Below, piece by piece: positions 18,132-26,206 of a DNA stretch of 64,000 nucleotides. The first letter of the stretch is position 1. Every line of letters starts with the position of its first letter. This stretch comes from Massilia norwichensis (lineage in GTDB: Bacteria; Pseudomonadota; Gammaproteobacteria; Burkholderiales; Burkholderiaceae_D). A model generated the notes under the pieces. That model ran no database searches and was not told where the DNA came from. It saw nothing but the letters and a program-made list of their open reading frames with translations. Made by a program: the position numbers and the translations under genes. The DNA is taken from positions 219,603-283,602 of the forward strand of contig NZ_JANUGX010000003.1 of assembly GCF_024753245.1 (NCBI RefSeq), in the 5' to 3' direction.

Positions 18132-18132
18132 T
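18127..18132 (+). promoter_or_regulatory. -10 element of the aminotransferase gene, inside the PIN gene stop region
   Basis: A perfect TATAAT spans the PIN-gene TAA stop and ends 9 bp before the ATG at 18142. A transcript starting about 7 bp later would have almost no leader. The gap holds no Shine-Dalgarno sequence. No -35 was assigned. Confidence 0.45.
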
Positions 18133-18141
18133 CTTCACACC

Positions 18142-19299
18142 ATGTCCACGCCCATTTTGAAGTCACGCCTGCCGGCCGTCGGCACCACCGTGTTCACCCT
18201 GATGTCCGCCCTCGCCGCCGAGCACGGCGCGGTCAACCTCGGCCAGGGCTTTCCCGATTTCGGCTGCGACCCGCGCCTGCTCGACCTCGTCGACGAGGCC
18301 ATGCGCGCCGGCCTGAACCAGTACCCGCCGATGACCGGGGTGCCGCTGCTGCGCCAGACGATCGCCGCCAAGATCGCCGCGCTGTACGGCCATGCCTACG
18401 ACGCCGACACCGAAATCACGGTGACCGCCGGCGCCACCCAGGCCCTGACCACCGCCATCCTGTGCGCCGTGCATCCCGGCGACGAAGTCATCATCATCGA
18501 ACCGGCCTACGACAGCTATCTGCCGACCGTGCAGCTGGCGGGCGGCGTGCCGGTCACGGTATCGATGCGGGTCGACGACAAGGGCTACAGCGTGCCCTGG
18601 GACGAGGTTGCCGCCGCGGTCTCCCCGCGCACCCGGATGATCGTCATTAATACCCCGCACAACCCGACCGGGACCATCCTGCGCCAGAGCGACCTCGATA
18701 CGCTGGCCGGCATCGTCGCCGGCACCGACATCCTGATCCTGTCGGACGAGGTCTACGAGCACATGGTCTACGACGGGCAGCAGCATGCGTCGGTCAGCCG
18801 CCACCCGGCGCTGGCGGAGCGCGCCTTCGTCGTCTCGAGCTTCGGCAAGACCTATCACGTGACCGGCTGGAAGGTCGGCTACGTGGCGGCGCCGGCCAGC
18901 CTCATGGCCGAGTTCCGCAAGGTCCACCAGTACAACGTGTTCACCGTGAACACGCCGATGCAGCACGGCCTGGCCGGCTACATGCAGGACCCGGCGCCCT
19001 ACCTGGCGCTGCCGGCCTTCTACCAGAAGAAACGCGACCTGTTCCGCGACGGCCTGGCGCAGACGCGCTTCACGCTGCTGCCGGCCGACGGCACCTACTT
19101 CCAGTGCGTACGCTATGACGGGATTTCGGACCTGAGCGAAGCCGAGTTCGCGCAGTGGCTGACGCGCGAGATCAAGGTGGCGGCGATTCCGGTGTCGGCC
19201 TTCTACAGCCGCGGCAAGGAGTCCGGCATCGTCCGCTTCTGTTTTGCGAAGCAGGACGCGACGCTGCAGCTGGCGCTGGAGCGCCTGGCCAGAATCTGA
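18142..19299 (+). CDS. methionine/aromatic-type aminotransferase (YbdL-like, fold type I)
   Basis: 385 residues. The PLP lysine is in SSFGKTYHVTGWKVGY and the PLP-phosphate contacts are in TVTAGATQALT; NTPHNPTG is the conserved aminotransferase motif. This combination fits the methionine aminotransferase / kynurenine-oxoglutarate transaminase subgroup. It should transfer an amino group from Met or an aromatic amino acid to a 2-oxo acid. Exact substrate is inferred only. It is followed by a REPIN-like element. Confidence 0.87.
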   Translation: MSTPILKSRLPAVGTTVFTLMSALAAEHGAVNLGQGFPDFGCDPRLLDLVDEAMRAGLNQYPPMTGVPLLRQTIAAKIAALYGHAYDADTEITVTAGATQALTTAILCAVHPGDEVIIIEPAYDSYLPTVQLAGGVPVTVSMRVDDKGYSVPWDEVAAAVSPRTRMIVINTPHNPTGTILRQSDLDTLAGIVAGTDILILSDEVYEHMVYDGQQHASVSRHPALAERAFVVSSFGKTYHVTGWKVGYVAAPASLMAEFRKVHQYNVFTVNTPMQHGLAGYMQDPAPYLALPAFYQKKRDLFRDGLAQTRFTLLPADGTYFQCVRYDGISDLSEAEFAQWLTREIKVAAIPVSAFYSRGKESGIVRFCFAKQDATLQLALERLARI

Positions 19300-19322
19300 C
19301 GTCATTTCTGCGAAGCGTCCGC

Positions 19323-19404
19323 CGTCATCCCCGCGCAGGCGGGGATCCAAGTATGCATTGCGTCGACAGAAAGTACTTGGGTTCCCGCCTGCGCGGGAAC
19401 GACG
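19323..19404. repeat. REPIN-like inverted pair of REP elements (copy C)
   Basis: Arms 19323-19353 and 19374-19404 are inverted copies of the same hairpin as copies A and B. The element lies between the convergent aminotransferase and mshN genes. No REP-associated tyrosine transposase is encoded in the window. Confidence 0.85.
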
Positions 19405-19411
19405 ATTTGGC

Positions 19412-20698
19412 TTACCGGCCCAGCTGCTGCAGCCGCCGTTCGACGAACGCCTGCAGCTCCGCCGACAGCGTGCCGCTCGTGCGCGCACGCTGGAAGGCGT
19501 CCAGTGCCTCGGCATTGCGCCGTTCGGCCTGCAGCGACATGCCCAGGCCCATCCACCACACACCATTGCCGGGCGCAGCGCGCAGCGCGGCCTGGTACTG
19601 CTCGGCCGCCTCGCGGTGGCGCTGCGCGCGTTGCAGGGCGCCGGCCAGGAAGGCATGGTAGTCGGCGTTGTTGCCGGCATAGGGCAGCGTGCGCAGCAGC
19701 GTGTCGACGCCATTGCCGCCGCCTTCGATCTGCAGGCGCGCCAGCAGCATCGCCAGCGCCGGCTGGCGCGGGTCCAGGGCCAGACCGGCCTGCAGGTGGC
19801 GGATCGCTTCCTCGCTGTGCTTCGCTTCGATCAGCAGACCGACCAGGGTCTGGCGCGCGGCGTCGTGGGTCGGATCGAGCTTCAGGGCCTGCTCCAGGGC
19901 GGCGACGGCTTCCGTCATGCGCCCGTCCTGCAGCGCGCTCAAGGCGTGGCGGTATTCGCCTTCGGCGCGCTGCGCGCCCGATTCCTGGCGCCCCTGGAGG
20001 GCGCGTTGATTCTTGGCGCTGCCGCCGGCTGCGCTGGCCGTGGGTGCCGCCCCCACCTGCCCGGCTTCCTTCAGCGTACGTGCTTCCGCCAGCTTGCGGC
20101 GCCCGGCCTCGCGCTTCGATTCCTGGCCCGGTGCCGGCGGCTGCACGCGGGTCGGCGCCATGCGCGACTGCAGTTCGGCCATGATCGCCTGGCGTGCGGC
20201 GCGCGCTTCCTCGCTGTCCGGCTCGTAGCCGGCGACGGTTTTCGGTGCGGGCGCGAATGCGGCTGCCGGCACGCGCATCGGCTTCACGGGCGGCGCATCG
20301 AAATGGTCGGTGTGCTGGCCGGGCGCAGATGCCGGCAGCTCGGCAGCAGGCGCCGGCTGCGGCGCGGCGCCGGCCGCCGGTCCCATCGTGATGGTGCTGC
20401 TCATGCCTTGCACGGGCTTCGCGGTCGTGGGTTCGCCCTTGAGCGGCGCCGCCGGCGCGGCTGCAATCGCGGCCGCGGCCTGCGTCTGCCTGACATGGCC
20501 CCAGCCGAACCATACGGCCAGCGCGACGGCGCAGGCCGCGGCAGTTCCGCCGAGGACCAGCGCGGCGGTGCGGCCGCCGACACGGTCGGCCAGGGCGGCA
20601 CGCTCGCGCGCAACCGGACGGACCTGGGATGGGAGTGCGTCCGCGCCGGCGGTGCCGCGGGCGTCCAGGTCCTGGAGCATCTTGTTAATCAGGCTCAT
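19412..20698 (-). CDS. mshN: MSHA biogenesis protein MshN (TPR protein)
   Basis: 428 residues. A short cytoplasmic start (MSLINKMLQDLDARG, typical of MshN) precedes one membrane helix near residues 45-65, an Ala/Pro-rich linker and several TPR repeats from about residue 240 (EGEYRHALSALQDGRMTEAVAALEQ and following). It should sit in the inner membrane with the TPR part in the periplasm. It is the last gene of the MSHA cluster, 10 bp after mshM. Confidence 0.88.
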   Translation of the reverse strand: MSLINKMLQDLDARGTAGADALPSQVRPVARERAALADRVGGRTAALVLGGTAAACAVALAVWFGWGHVRQTQAAAAIAAAPAAPLKGEPTTAKPVQGMSSTITMGPAAGAAPQPAPAAELPASAPGQHTDHFDAPPVKPMRVPAAAFAPAPKTVAGYEPDSEEARAARQAIMAELQSRMAPTRVQPPAPGQESKREAGRRKLAEARTLKEAGQVGAAPTASAAGGSAKNQRALQGRQESGAQRAEGEYRHALSALQDGRMTEAVAALEQALKLDPTHDAARQTLVGLLIEAKHSEEAIRHLQAGLALDPRQPALAMLLARLQIEGGGNGVDTLLRTLPYAGNNADYHAFLAGALQRAQRHREAAEQYQAALRAAPGNGVWWMGLGMSLQAERRNAEALDAFQRARTSGTLSAELQAFVERRLQQLGR

Positions 20699-20708
20699 CG
20701 CAGACTCT

Positions 20709-21608
20709 TCATCTTGTCATGGCCCAGCCGACACTGGCGGCGGCGCCGGCCAGCAGCGCACCGAGCGCGGCCCAGGGCAAGAGGCGCCGGGACTTGCGGC
20801 TGGTCGCCATGGTATCGCGCGCCGCCGCCTCGATGTGCGTGCGCGAGACCGAGTGGCCGCCTTCGCCGTAGCACAGCATCAACGCCTTGTGCGCCAGGAT
20901 GTTCACCAGGCGCGGCACGCCGCCGCTGGCCTTGTACAGCCGGGCCACGGCGCCGCCCGAGAACAGGCGCGCGCCCGTGAAGCCGGCCACGCGCAGGCGG
21001 TGCGCGACGTAGAAGTCGAGGTCGTCGCGGCTCAGCGGTCCGAGGTGGTAGTGGAAAGTGATGCGCTGGGCCAGCTGGCGGATCGATTCCAGTTCCAGCT
21101 TGCGGTTCAGTTCCGGCTGGCCGAACAGCACGATCTGCAGCAGCTTGCGCTTTTCGGTTTCCAGATTGGTCAGCAGGCGCAGCGCCTCCATGCTCTCGAC
21201 CGGGATCGCCTGCGCCTCGTCGATGCACAGCACCACCCGCTTGCCCTGCCCCGCCAGGCCCAGCAGGCGCTCCATGATGGCCTTCAGCAGGCGGTGCTGG
21301 TCGACGTCCTTGTCGAGCGCGATCTCGAGTTCGTCGGCCAGCGCCAGCATCAGCGTGCGCGCTTCCAGGAAAGGGTTCGGGATGTAGGCGGTGACGAAGC
21401 CCTCGCCCAGGGTCGCCATGAACTTGCGGCACAACAGGGTCTTGCCGGTGCCGACTTCGCCGGTGATCTTGATGAAGCCCTCGCCGTTGCGCGTCGCCAC
21501 CAGCAGCGTGTTCAGGGCTTCCTGCGAACGCGGGCTGCCGAAGAAGTAGCTGGTGTCGGGCGTGATGCCGAACGGCGCTTCGCGCAAGCCGAAGTGGGCG
21601 GCGTACAT
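20709..21608 (-). CDS. mshM: MSHA biogenesis ATPase MshM (ExeA/GspA-like AAA)
   Basis: 299 residues. The N-terminus YAAHFGLREAPFGITPD is typical of ExeA-like proteins; Walker A is GEVGTGKT and Walker B is VVLCIDEAQ. A single membrane helix near the C-terminus (residues about 278-296) suggests anchoring. ExeA-type ATPases help assemble the secretin in the wall. The ATG shares a base with the mshL stop (TAATG). Confidence 0.9.
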   Translation of the reverse strand: MYAAHFGLREAPFGITPDTSYFFGSPRSQEALNTLLVATRNGEGFIKITGEVGTGKTLLCRKFMATLGEGFVTAYIPNPFLEARTLMLALADELEIALDKDVDQHRLLKAIMERLLGLAGQGKRVVLCIDEAQAIPVESMEALRLLTNLETEKRKLLQIVLFGQPELNRKLELESIRQLAQRITFHYHLGPLSRDDLDFYVAHRLRVAGFTGARLFSGGAVARLYKASGGVPRLVNILAHKALMLCYGEGGHSVSRTHIEAAARDTMATSRKSRRLLPWAALGALLAGAAASVGWAMTR

Positions 21609-23374
21609 TACTGCATTCCTCGCGGCGACAGGCGCTCGATGCGGCGGCCGGCGTCGAGCAGGTCGTCGTTCCAGTTGGCGCCGCCCTCGACGATGGTCGG
21701 CTTGATCAGCACCACCAGTTCGCGCTTCTGGTTGACGCGCTTCTTGGCGCCGAACAGGTTGCCCAGCACCGGCACGTTGCCGGCGCCCGGCACCTGCGAA
21801 TTGTCGGCGGTCGAGGACTGGCGCATCAGGCCGCCGATCGCCACCACCTGGCCATTCGAGCCGCGCACGATGCTGTCCAGCTCCGAGGTCGCCGATGCCG
21901 CCAGCGGCAGGTTCAGGCTGCCGGCCGAGCCCAGGTTCACGGTCTTGTTGACGGTCGAGACCTGGCTCACCGACGGGTGCACGTGCAGCAGGATGTTGCC
22001 CTTCTCGTCGATCTGCGGGGTTACGTCCAGCACCACGCCCGAAAAGAAGGCCTGCAGGGTCACGCTCGGCGTGGTCGTGCTGCCGGCCGCGGTGGTGTTG
22101 GTATTGGTGGTCACACCGGTCACGAAGAATTCGTCGGTGCCGATCTTCAGCACCGCCTTCTGGTTGTTGACCGCGGCCACGCGCGGGCTGGACAGGACGT
22201 GCACCGTGCCCTGGGTCTCGAGGAAGGAGATCAGGGCCGCGAAATTACTGGTCTGGACGGCCAGGCCGAACATCGAGCCGGCCACGTTGGCAGCGCTCGA
22301 CAGCGAGAAGCCGGAGCTCGCCGACAGGCCGGAACCCGGATCGGTGATGACCGCCGGCTGGCCGCCGTTGAAAGGCAGCGGGGTCAGGCTCGCGCCCGGA
22401 CCGATCAGGCCGCCGGAGACGCGGTTGTCGTGGCTGCTCTTGATCGAGGCGAAGGACGCCCAGTTCACGCCGCTCTGGAAGCTGTCGTTCAGTTCGACTT
22501 CGAGGATCTTCGCTTCCAGCACCACCTGGCGGTCCACCGCCAGCTGGGTGGCTTTCAGGTAGGCGTCGACGTTGCGCAGTTCGTCCGGCATGGCGCGGAT
22601 CACGATCACGCCCGATTGCGGGCTGACCACCACGCTGCGTCCGCCGTCCTTGCTGCCGACGATGGCTTCGATCGAGGTCTTCAGGTCGGCCCAGAAATCG
22701 GTGCTCGAGGTCGTGCTGACGTCGGTGCTTTCGAGCTGGCTCTGCTGGCCGTTCTGCCCGTTCTGGTTGTTCTGGTTGCCCTGGTTGTTCTGATTCAGCT
22801 GGTTGTTACCCTGGGTGCCGTTCTGGTTGGTGACGGCGTTCGACACCGAGGTCGAGGACACGCGCACGTTGGACACGCCGCGGCGGTTGCCGACCAGGTA
22901 GTTCACGCGGAACATCTTGGTCTGCATGGTCAGCGGCTTGATCGAGATGCGGGTACCCTCGATCCTGTAGTCGTAGCCGTACATCTCGCGCACCGCTTCC
23001 AGGGTTTCCTGCAGGGTCACGTCCTTCAGGTTCGCGGTGATGGAGCCGCTGACGTCCGGATGCACCAGGATGTTGTAGCGGGTGCCGGACACGATCGAGC
23101 GGAAGAACTGCTGGGCCGGAACGTTGTTGAAGGAGACGTTGAAGCGCTCTTCCAGCGCCGGGCGCGCCTTCGGCAGCTGGCTGGCCAGGCTGGTCGCAGG
23201 GGGCAGCAACGCGTTGGCGACGGCGTCATCCACCGCCGGTGCGCTCTTCGCGCGGCTTGCCGCGGCGCCGGCGACGTCGCTCCTGATCTGGTCGTAAGTA
23301 CCGGTGTTCGGCGCGGTCGAGCAGCCTGCCAGCAGCACTGCCGCCATCGCCGCCATCGGGAAAATGTGTCGCAT
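21608..23374 (-). CDS. mshL: MSHA pilus secretin MshL
   Basis: 588 residues. Lipoprotein signal with lipobox LAGC. An STN-like domain and a secretin N-domain come first. Between about residues 190 and 225 is an Asn/Gln-rich low-complexity tract. The C-terminal secretin domain includes VLSSPRVAAVNNQKAVLKIG and VAIGGLMRQSS. It forms the outer-membrane ring through which the pilus passes. The gene ends inside the mshM start. Confidence 0.93.
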   Translation of the reverse strand: MRHIFPMAAMAAVLLAGCSTAPNTGTYDQIRSDVAGAAASRAKSAPAVDDAVANALLPPATSLASQLPKARPALEERFNVSFNNVPAQQFFRSIVSGTRYNILVHPDVSGSITANLKDVTLQETLEAVREMYGYDYRIEGTRISIKPLTMQTKMFRVNYLVGNRRGVSNVRVSSTSVSNAVTNQNGTQGNNQLNQNNQGNQNNQNGQNGQQSQLESTDVSTTSSTDFWADLKTSIEAIVGSKDGGRSVVVSPQSGVIVIRAMPDELRNVDAYLKATQLAVDRQVVLEAKILEVELNDSFQSGVNWASFASIKSSHDNRVSGGLIGPGASLTPLPFNGGQPAVITDPGSGLSASSGFSLSSAANVAGSMFGLAVQTSNFAALISFLETQGTVHVLSSPRVAAVNNQKAVLKIGTDEFFVTGVTTNTNTTAAGSTTTPSVTLQAFFSGVVLDVTPQIDEKGNILLHVHPSVSQVSTVNKTVNLGSAGSLNLPLAASATSELDSIVRGSNGQVVAIGGLMRQSSTADNSQVPGAGNVPVLGNLFGAKKRVNQKRELVVLIKPTIVEGGANWNDDLLDAGRRIERLSPRGMQ

Positions 23375-23397
23375 GTCTTGGTCCTCTTCTCGGGCTT

Positions 23398-23790
23398 TCA
23401 GCGGCGCGCCGGGGCCGGAGCCGCCGCGCGGGCGCGAACCGGGGTCATGCCGCCGGCTTCCTGGGGGTACAGGCGCAATACCTGGCGCTCGGCGCCGCGC
23501 ACCAGTTCGACGTCGTCGGCGCCGATGCGGGCCACGCGCGCGCCATGGAACTGCTCGCCCAGACGCACGGTTTCGCCGTCGATCACCGCCAGTCGGCGGC
23601 CGCCCGCTTCGCGCGCGACCAGGATGCTCTGCAGGCGCGGACCGGTGGTCAGCGCACCCGGCTGGGCCAGCACGGCACCGGCGGCGGCCGGCGGGCGGGT
23701 CGGGTCCTGCAGCACTTCGGCCTGTGCAGCCGTGGCGGCAAAGATCAGGGCAAGCGCCGCGGCTTTGGTCAGGGTCACAGCTTCATCCAT
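23398..23790 (-). CDS. mshK: MSHA biogenesis protein MshK
   Basis: 130 residues. A cleavable signal (LALIFAATAAQA) leads to EVLQDPTRPP, the start found in MshK and related secretion proteins, then a short beta domain with LQSILVAREAGGRRLAVIDGETV. The role is periplasmic, in pilus assembly. ATG 23790 lies inside the end of mshJ (16 bp overlap); a GTG a few codons later is an alternative. Confidence 0.82.
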   Translation of the reverse strand: MDEAVTLTKAAALALIFAATAAQAEVLQDPTRPPAAAGAVLAQPGALTTGPRLQSILVAREAGGRRLAVIDGETVRLGEQFHGARVARIGADDVELVRGAERQVLRLYPQEAGGMTPVRARAAAPAPARR

Positions 23791-24479
23791 TTTTCGTCCA
23801 GGCTCAGGGTGTACAGGGTCAGGGTCAGGCGCACGCTCGGGTATTCCTCGACCTCGAGCTGGGCCTTGCCCCAGAACAGCTGGGCCGGCAGCTTTTCCAG
23901 TGCGCTCATGTAGTCGACCATGTCCAGGTAGCTGCCGCGCACGGTGACTTCGACGCCGTGGCGGAACAGCAGCTCGCGCCTGGCCTTTGGTTTCGGCTCG
24001 GCCGCGCCGGCGCCGGCGCCCGGCTGGCTGTCGTGCTTCCTGGCGCCGATGTCGCTCAGCGGCTCGACCGGCAGCGTGCGCACCGACACCATCTTCAGGC
24101 GCCCGTTGGCGCGCAGGATCGACTCCAGCAAGGGCGCCACGCGCTCGGGCGCCACCAGGCCCTGCTGCATCGCGCGCAGGGTCTCGCCCAGGCGCGCGGA
24201 TTCGTCGCGCACCGCGGCCAGGCGCGCACGCACCGGCGCGTCCGGATCGGCGGCGGCTTCGCGCAGCTTTTGCGCGATCTGCTCGTTGAGGCCGACGATG
24301 TTGTTCTGCTGCTGCATGACCTGGCTGCTCAGCAGTGCCTGCTTGCGCAGCAGCGGACCGATCACGGCGATGTAAGCGACGAAGGCCAGCGCCGCCGCAG
24401 TGGCGACGAAACTCAGGATGCGTTCGCGCTGGCTCAGGGCATCGATGCGCGCAGCCAGCTGTTGCCATTGCTGCTTCAC
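23775..24479 (-). CDS. mshJ: MSHA biogenesis protein MshJ (PilO-like)
   Basis: 234 residues. One membrane helix (about 22-43) follows a short cytoplasmic end and leads to a coiled-coil-like region and a PilO/GspM-type periplasmic domain. The start is a GTG at 24479 that overlaps the stop of the preceding PilN-like gene (GTGA). An ATG-led extension upstream would read through that gene and was rejected. It should form the inner-membrane platform with MshI and MshI2. Confidence 0.85.
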   Translation of the reverse strand: MKQQWQQLAARIDALSQRERILSFVATAAALAFVAYIAVIGPLLRKQALLSSQVMQQQNNIVGLNEQIAQKLREAAADPDAPVRARLAAVRDESARLGETLRAMQQGLVAPERVAPLLESILRANGRLKMVSVRTLPVEPLSDIGARKHDSQPGAGAGAAEPKPKARRELLFRHGVEVTVRGSYLDMVDYMSALEKLPAQLFWGKAQLEVEEYPSVRLTLTLYTLSLDEKWMKL

Positions 24480-25129
24480 GGCTTGTCTCCCGGTGCGCCA
24501 GGCGGCGTCGATTGCAGGCTGAATTCGACGTAAGGCGCCGGCGCACTGCTTTCCTTGCCGTCCTTGAGCACCTTCAGCGCGGCGGCCTCGCCGATCTGCA
24601 GGCTGCCCACCGGCTTGCCCTGCATGACGCGCTCGTTGCGCAGGCGACCGAGGAAGCCCGGGACCATCGCCGGGTCCATCGCGCGGCCGCGCACGCCGAT
24701 CTCGAGGCCGGCACCGGCGATGCTCACGCCGGTCAGCCACAATCCTTCGCTGCTCTGGCGTGCCAGTGCGCGGAAATATTCCGCATAGCCCTGGGTATCG
24801 CCCAACTCGCCGCGCTCGATGACATCGGCGACTTCCTTCAGCCCCACCAGCTCATTCTGGGCGATGGACAGCTCCTCGGCCAGGCGCGGGTCTTCCTTGC
24901 GCGGGACGAATTCGGCGCTCACGCTGTCGAGCCGCTTCTGGGTCTTGTCCAGTTGGGCGGCGCCGCTGTCGGCCTGCGCCTGCAGGCTGTCCGCGCGCAG
25001 CTTGGCGGCGATGCCGAGGCCGAGCAGGCCGGTCGCCAACACACCCAGCGCCAGCGCCATGGTGGTGGCGGTGAAGATCTTCTTCTGCTGCAGGAACTCG
25101 GGGTTGAACAGATTGATCTGCTGGCTCAT
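24476..25129 (-). CDS. MSHA biogenesis protein, PilN-like (MshI2)
   Basis: 217 residues. It starts MSQQINLFNPEFLQQKK, matching PilN-like proteins; one membrane helix (about 20-42) precedes a coiled-coil segment and a periplasmic domain. In type IV pilus machines PilN bridges the cytoplasmic PilM ring to PilO. The ATG overlaps the mshI stop (ATGA) and its end overlaps the GTG of mshJ, showing tight coupling. Confidence 0.85.
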   Translation of the reverse strand: MSQQINLFNPEFLQQKKIFTATTMALALGVLATGLLGLGIAAKLRADSLQAQADSGAAQLDKTQKRLDSVSAEFVPRKEDPRLAEELSIAQNELVGLKEVADVIERGELGDTQGYAEYFRALARQSSEGLWLTGVSIAGAGLEIGVRGRAMDPAMVPGFLGRLRNERVMQGKPVGSLQIGEAAALKVLKDGKESSAPAPYVEFSLQSTPPGAPGDKP

Positions 25130-26064
25130 GCCGCCGCCTCCTCGCGCAGCGCCGCGCCGATGGCGACGAAGAAGCGCTGCTGGCGCGCCGCGCCTTCCAG
25201 CTCGGGCACGCCTTGCAGGTCCAGCACCTGGGCCAGGTCGAGAGTCTCGACCCGCGTGTACAGGTTGCCGGCCAGGTAGTCCTGCAGGCCCTCGGCGCCA
25301 GTCGGCGCCAGCACCAGCTTGGCCACGCTGATGAAGGAGAACTGGCGCTCGAAATTGTCGAGCGAACGCTGGAGCTCCAGGGTGATCTTGTCGAAACTGG
25401 CGTGGCGGCGCTCCTGGTCGGCCTCGAGCAGCTGGGCCAGGGTCACGTCGATGCGGCGCGACAGGTAGAGCTCCCCGCGCCAGGACACGGTCAGCAGGCC
25501 GCCGTCGTCGCTGAACGAGAGCATGGCCAGGCCGCGGCCTTCCGGCTCTAGCAGTGCTGAAACGTTACGCTGGGCCATTTCGGGAATGTCGATGGTGCGC
25601 AGGCGGATCTTCGCCTGCGTGAACAGCTTCTGGCGCGCCTGGATCACGCTGTTGCGCGCGGCCACCGCGAAAATGCTCTGCTGCGGACGCGCCGCGGCGT
25701 TCGCATCGAGCGGAATATCGAGCACGTCGTAAGTCGCCTCCATAACCGGGAAGTCGAGCACGTCCTTCAGGCGCCAGCGCATCGCAGTCTTGAGTTCGGC
25801 GCGCGGCACGTTGGGCGCTTCGACGCTCATGAACTGGTAGTCGCCACCGCCCAGCACCGTGGTGCAGCGGTAGCTGGCCGCGTGCAGGTCCTTGCCGGCC
25901 TTTTCGAGCGCATCCACACTGACCGCACCGGCGGTGAACAGGGCCAGCGTCAGCGCCGGCTTGCCGTCGGTCGAACGGCGTACGCTGGCGGCGACGATGC
26001 CGTCGCGCTGGGGTACGATCGCGAGCCAGGCTCCTGTCTGTGATGCTTTCCTGAAAAAACGCAT
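25126..26064 (-). CDS. mshI: MSHA biogenesis protein MshI (PilM-like)
   Basis: 312 residues. It carries a truncated actin-like PilM fold: SVEAPNVPRAELKTAMRWRL and the FPVMEATYDVLDIP segment. It lacks a signal peptide and has only weak ATP-site motifs, as other MshI proteins do. It should ring the inside of the assembly platform. It is the first gene of the I-N sub-block; the 142-bp gap upstream holds a promoter. Confidence 0.88.
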   Translation of the reverse strand: MRFFRKASQTGAWLAIVPQRDGIVAASVRRSTDGKPALTLALFTAGAVSVDALEKAGKDLHAASYRCTTVLGGGDYQFMSVEAPNVPRAELKTAMRWRLKDVLDFPVMEATYDVLDIPLDANAAARPQQSIFAVAARNSVIQARQKLFTQAKIRLRTIDIPEMAQRNVSALLEPEGRGLAMLSFSDDGGLLTVSWRGELYLSRRIDVTLAQLLEADQERRHASFDKITLELQRSLDNFERQFSFISVAKLVLAPTGAEGLQDYLAGNLYTRVETLDLAQVLDLQGVPELEGAARQQRFFVAIGAALREEAAA

Positions 26065-26113
26065 GCGGTGCGGTGATCTTCTTTGAGTTTTGAGCTATTG
26101 CACTAGACCCTTG

Positions 26114-26155
26114 ATTATATTCATCTTGTGTGAAAAGCCGATACCATTTTTTCAC
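26114..26155 (-). promoter_or_regulatory. promoter and operator region of the mshI-N block
   Basis: On the minus strand a perfect TATAAT (26114-26119) lies 50 bp before the mshI ATG. Upstream of it is an inverted repeat GTGAAAA/TTTTCAC (arms 26130-26136 and 26149-26155) placed where a regulator would meet RNA polymerase. No good -35 hexamer is seen. Confidence 0.5.
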
Positions 26156-26206
26156 TCAGGAAAAATATTTCCGGTTGCCACCACGCTTTTTTCCTGCTGA
26201 GCGTCG

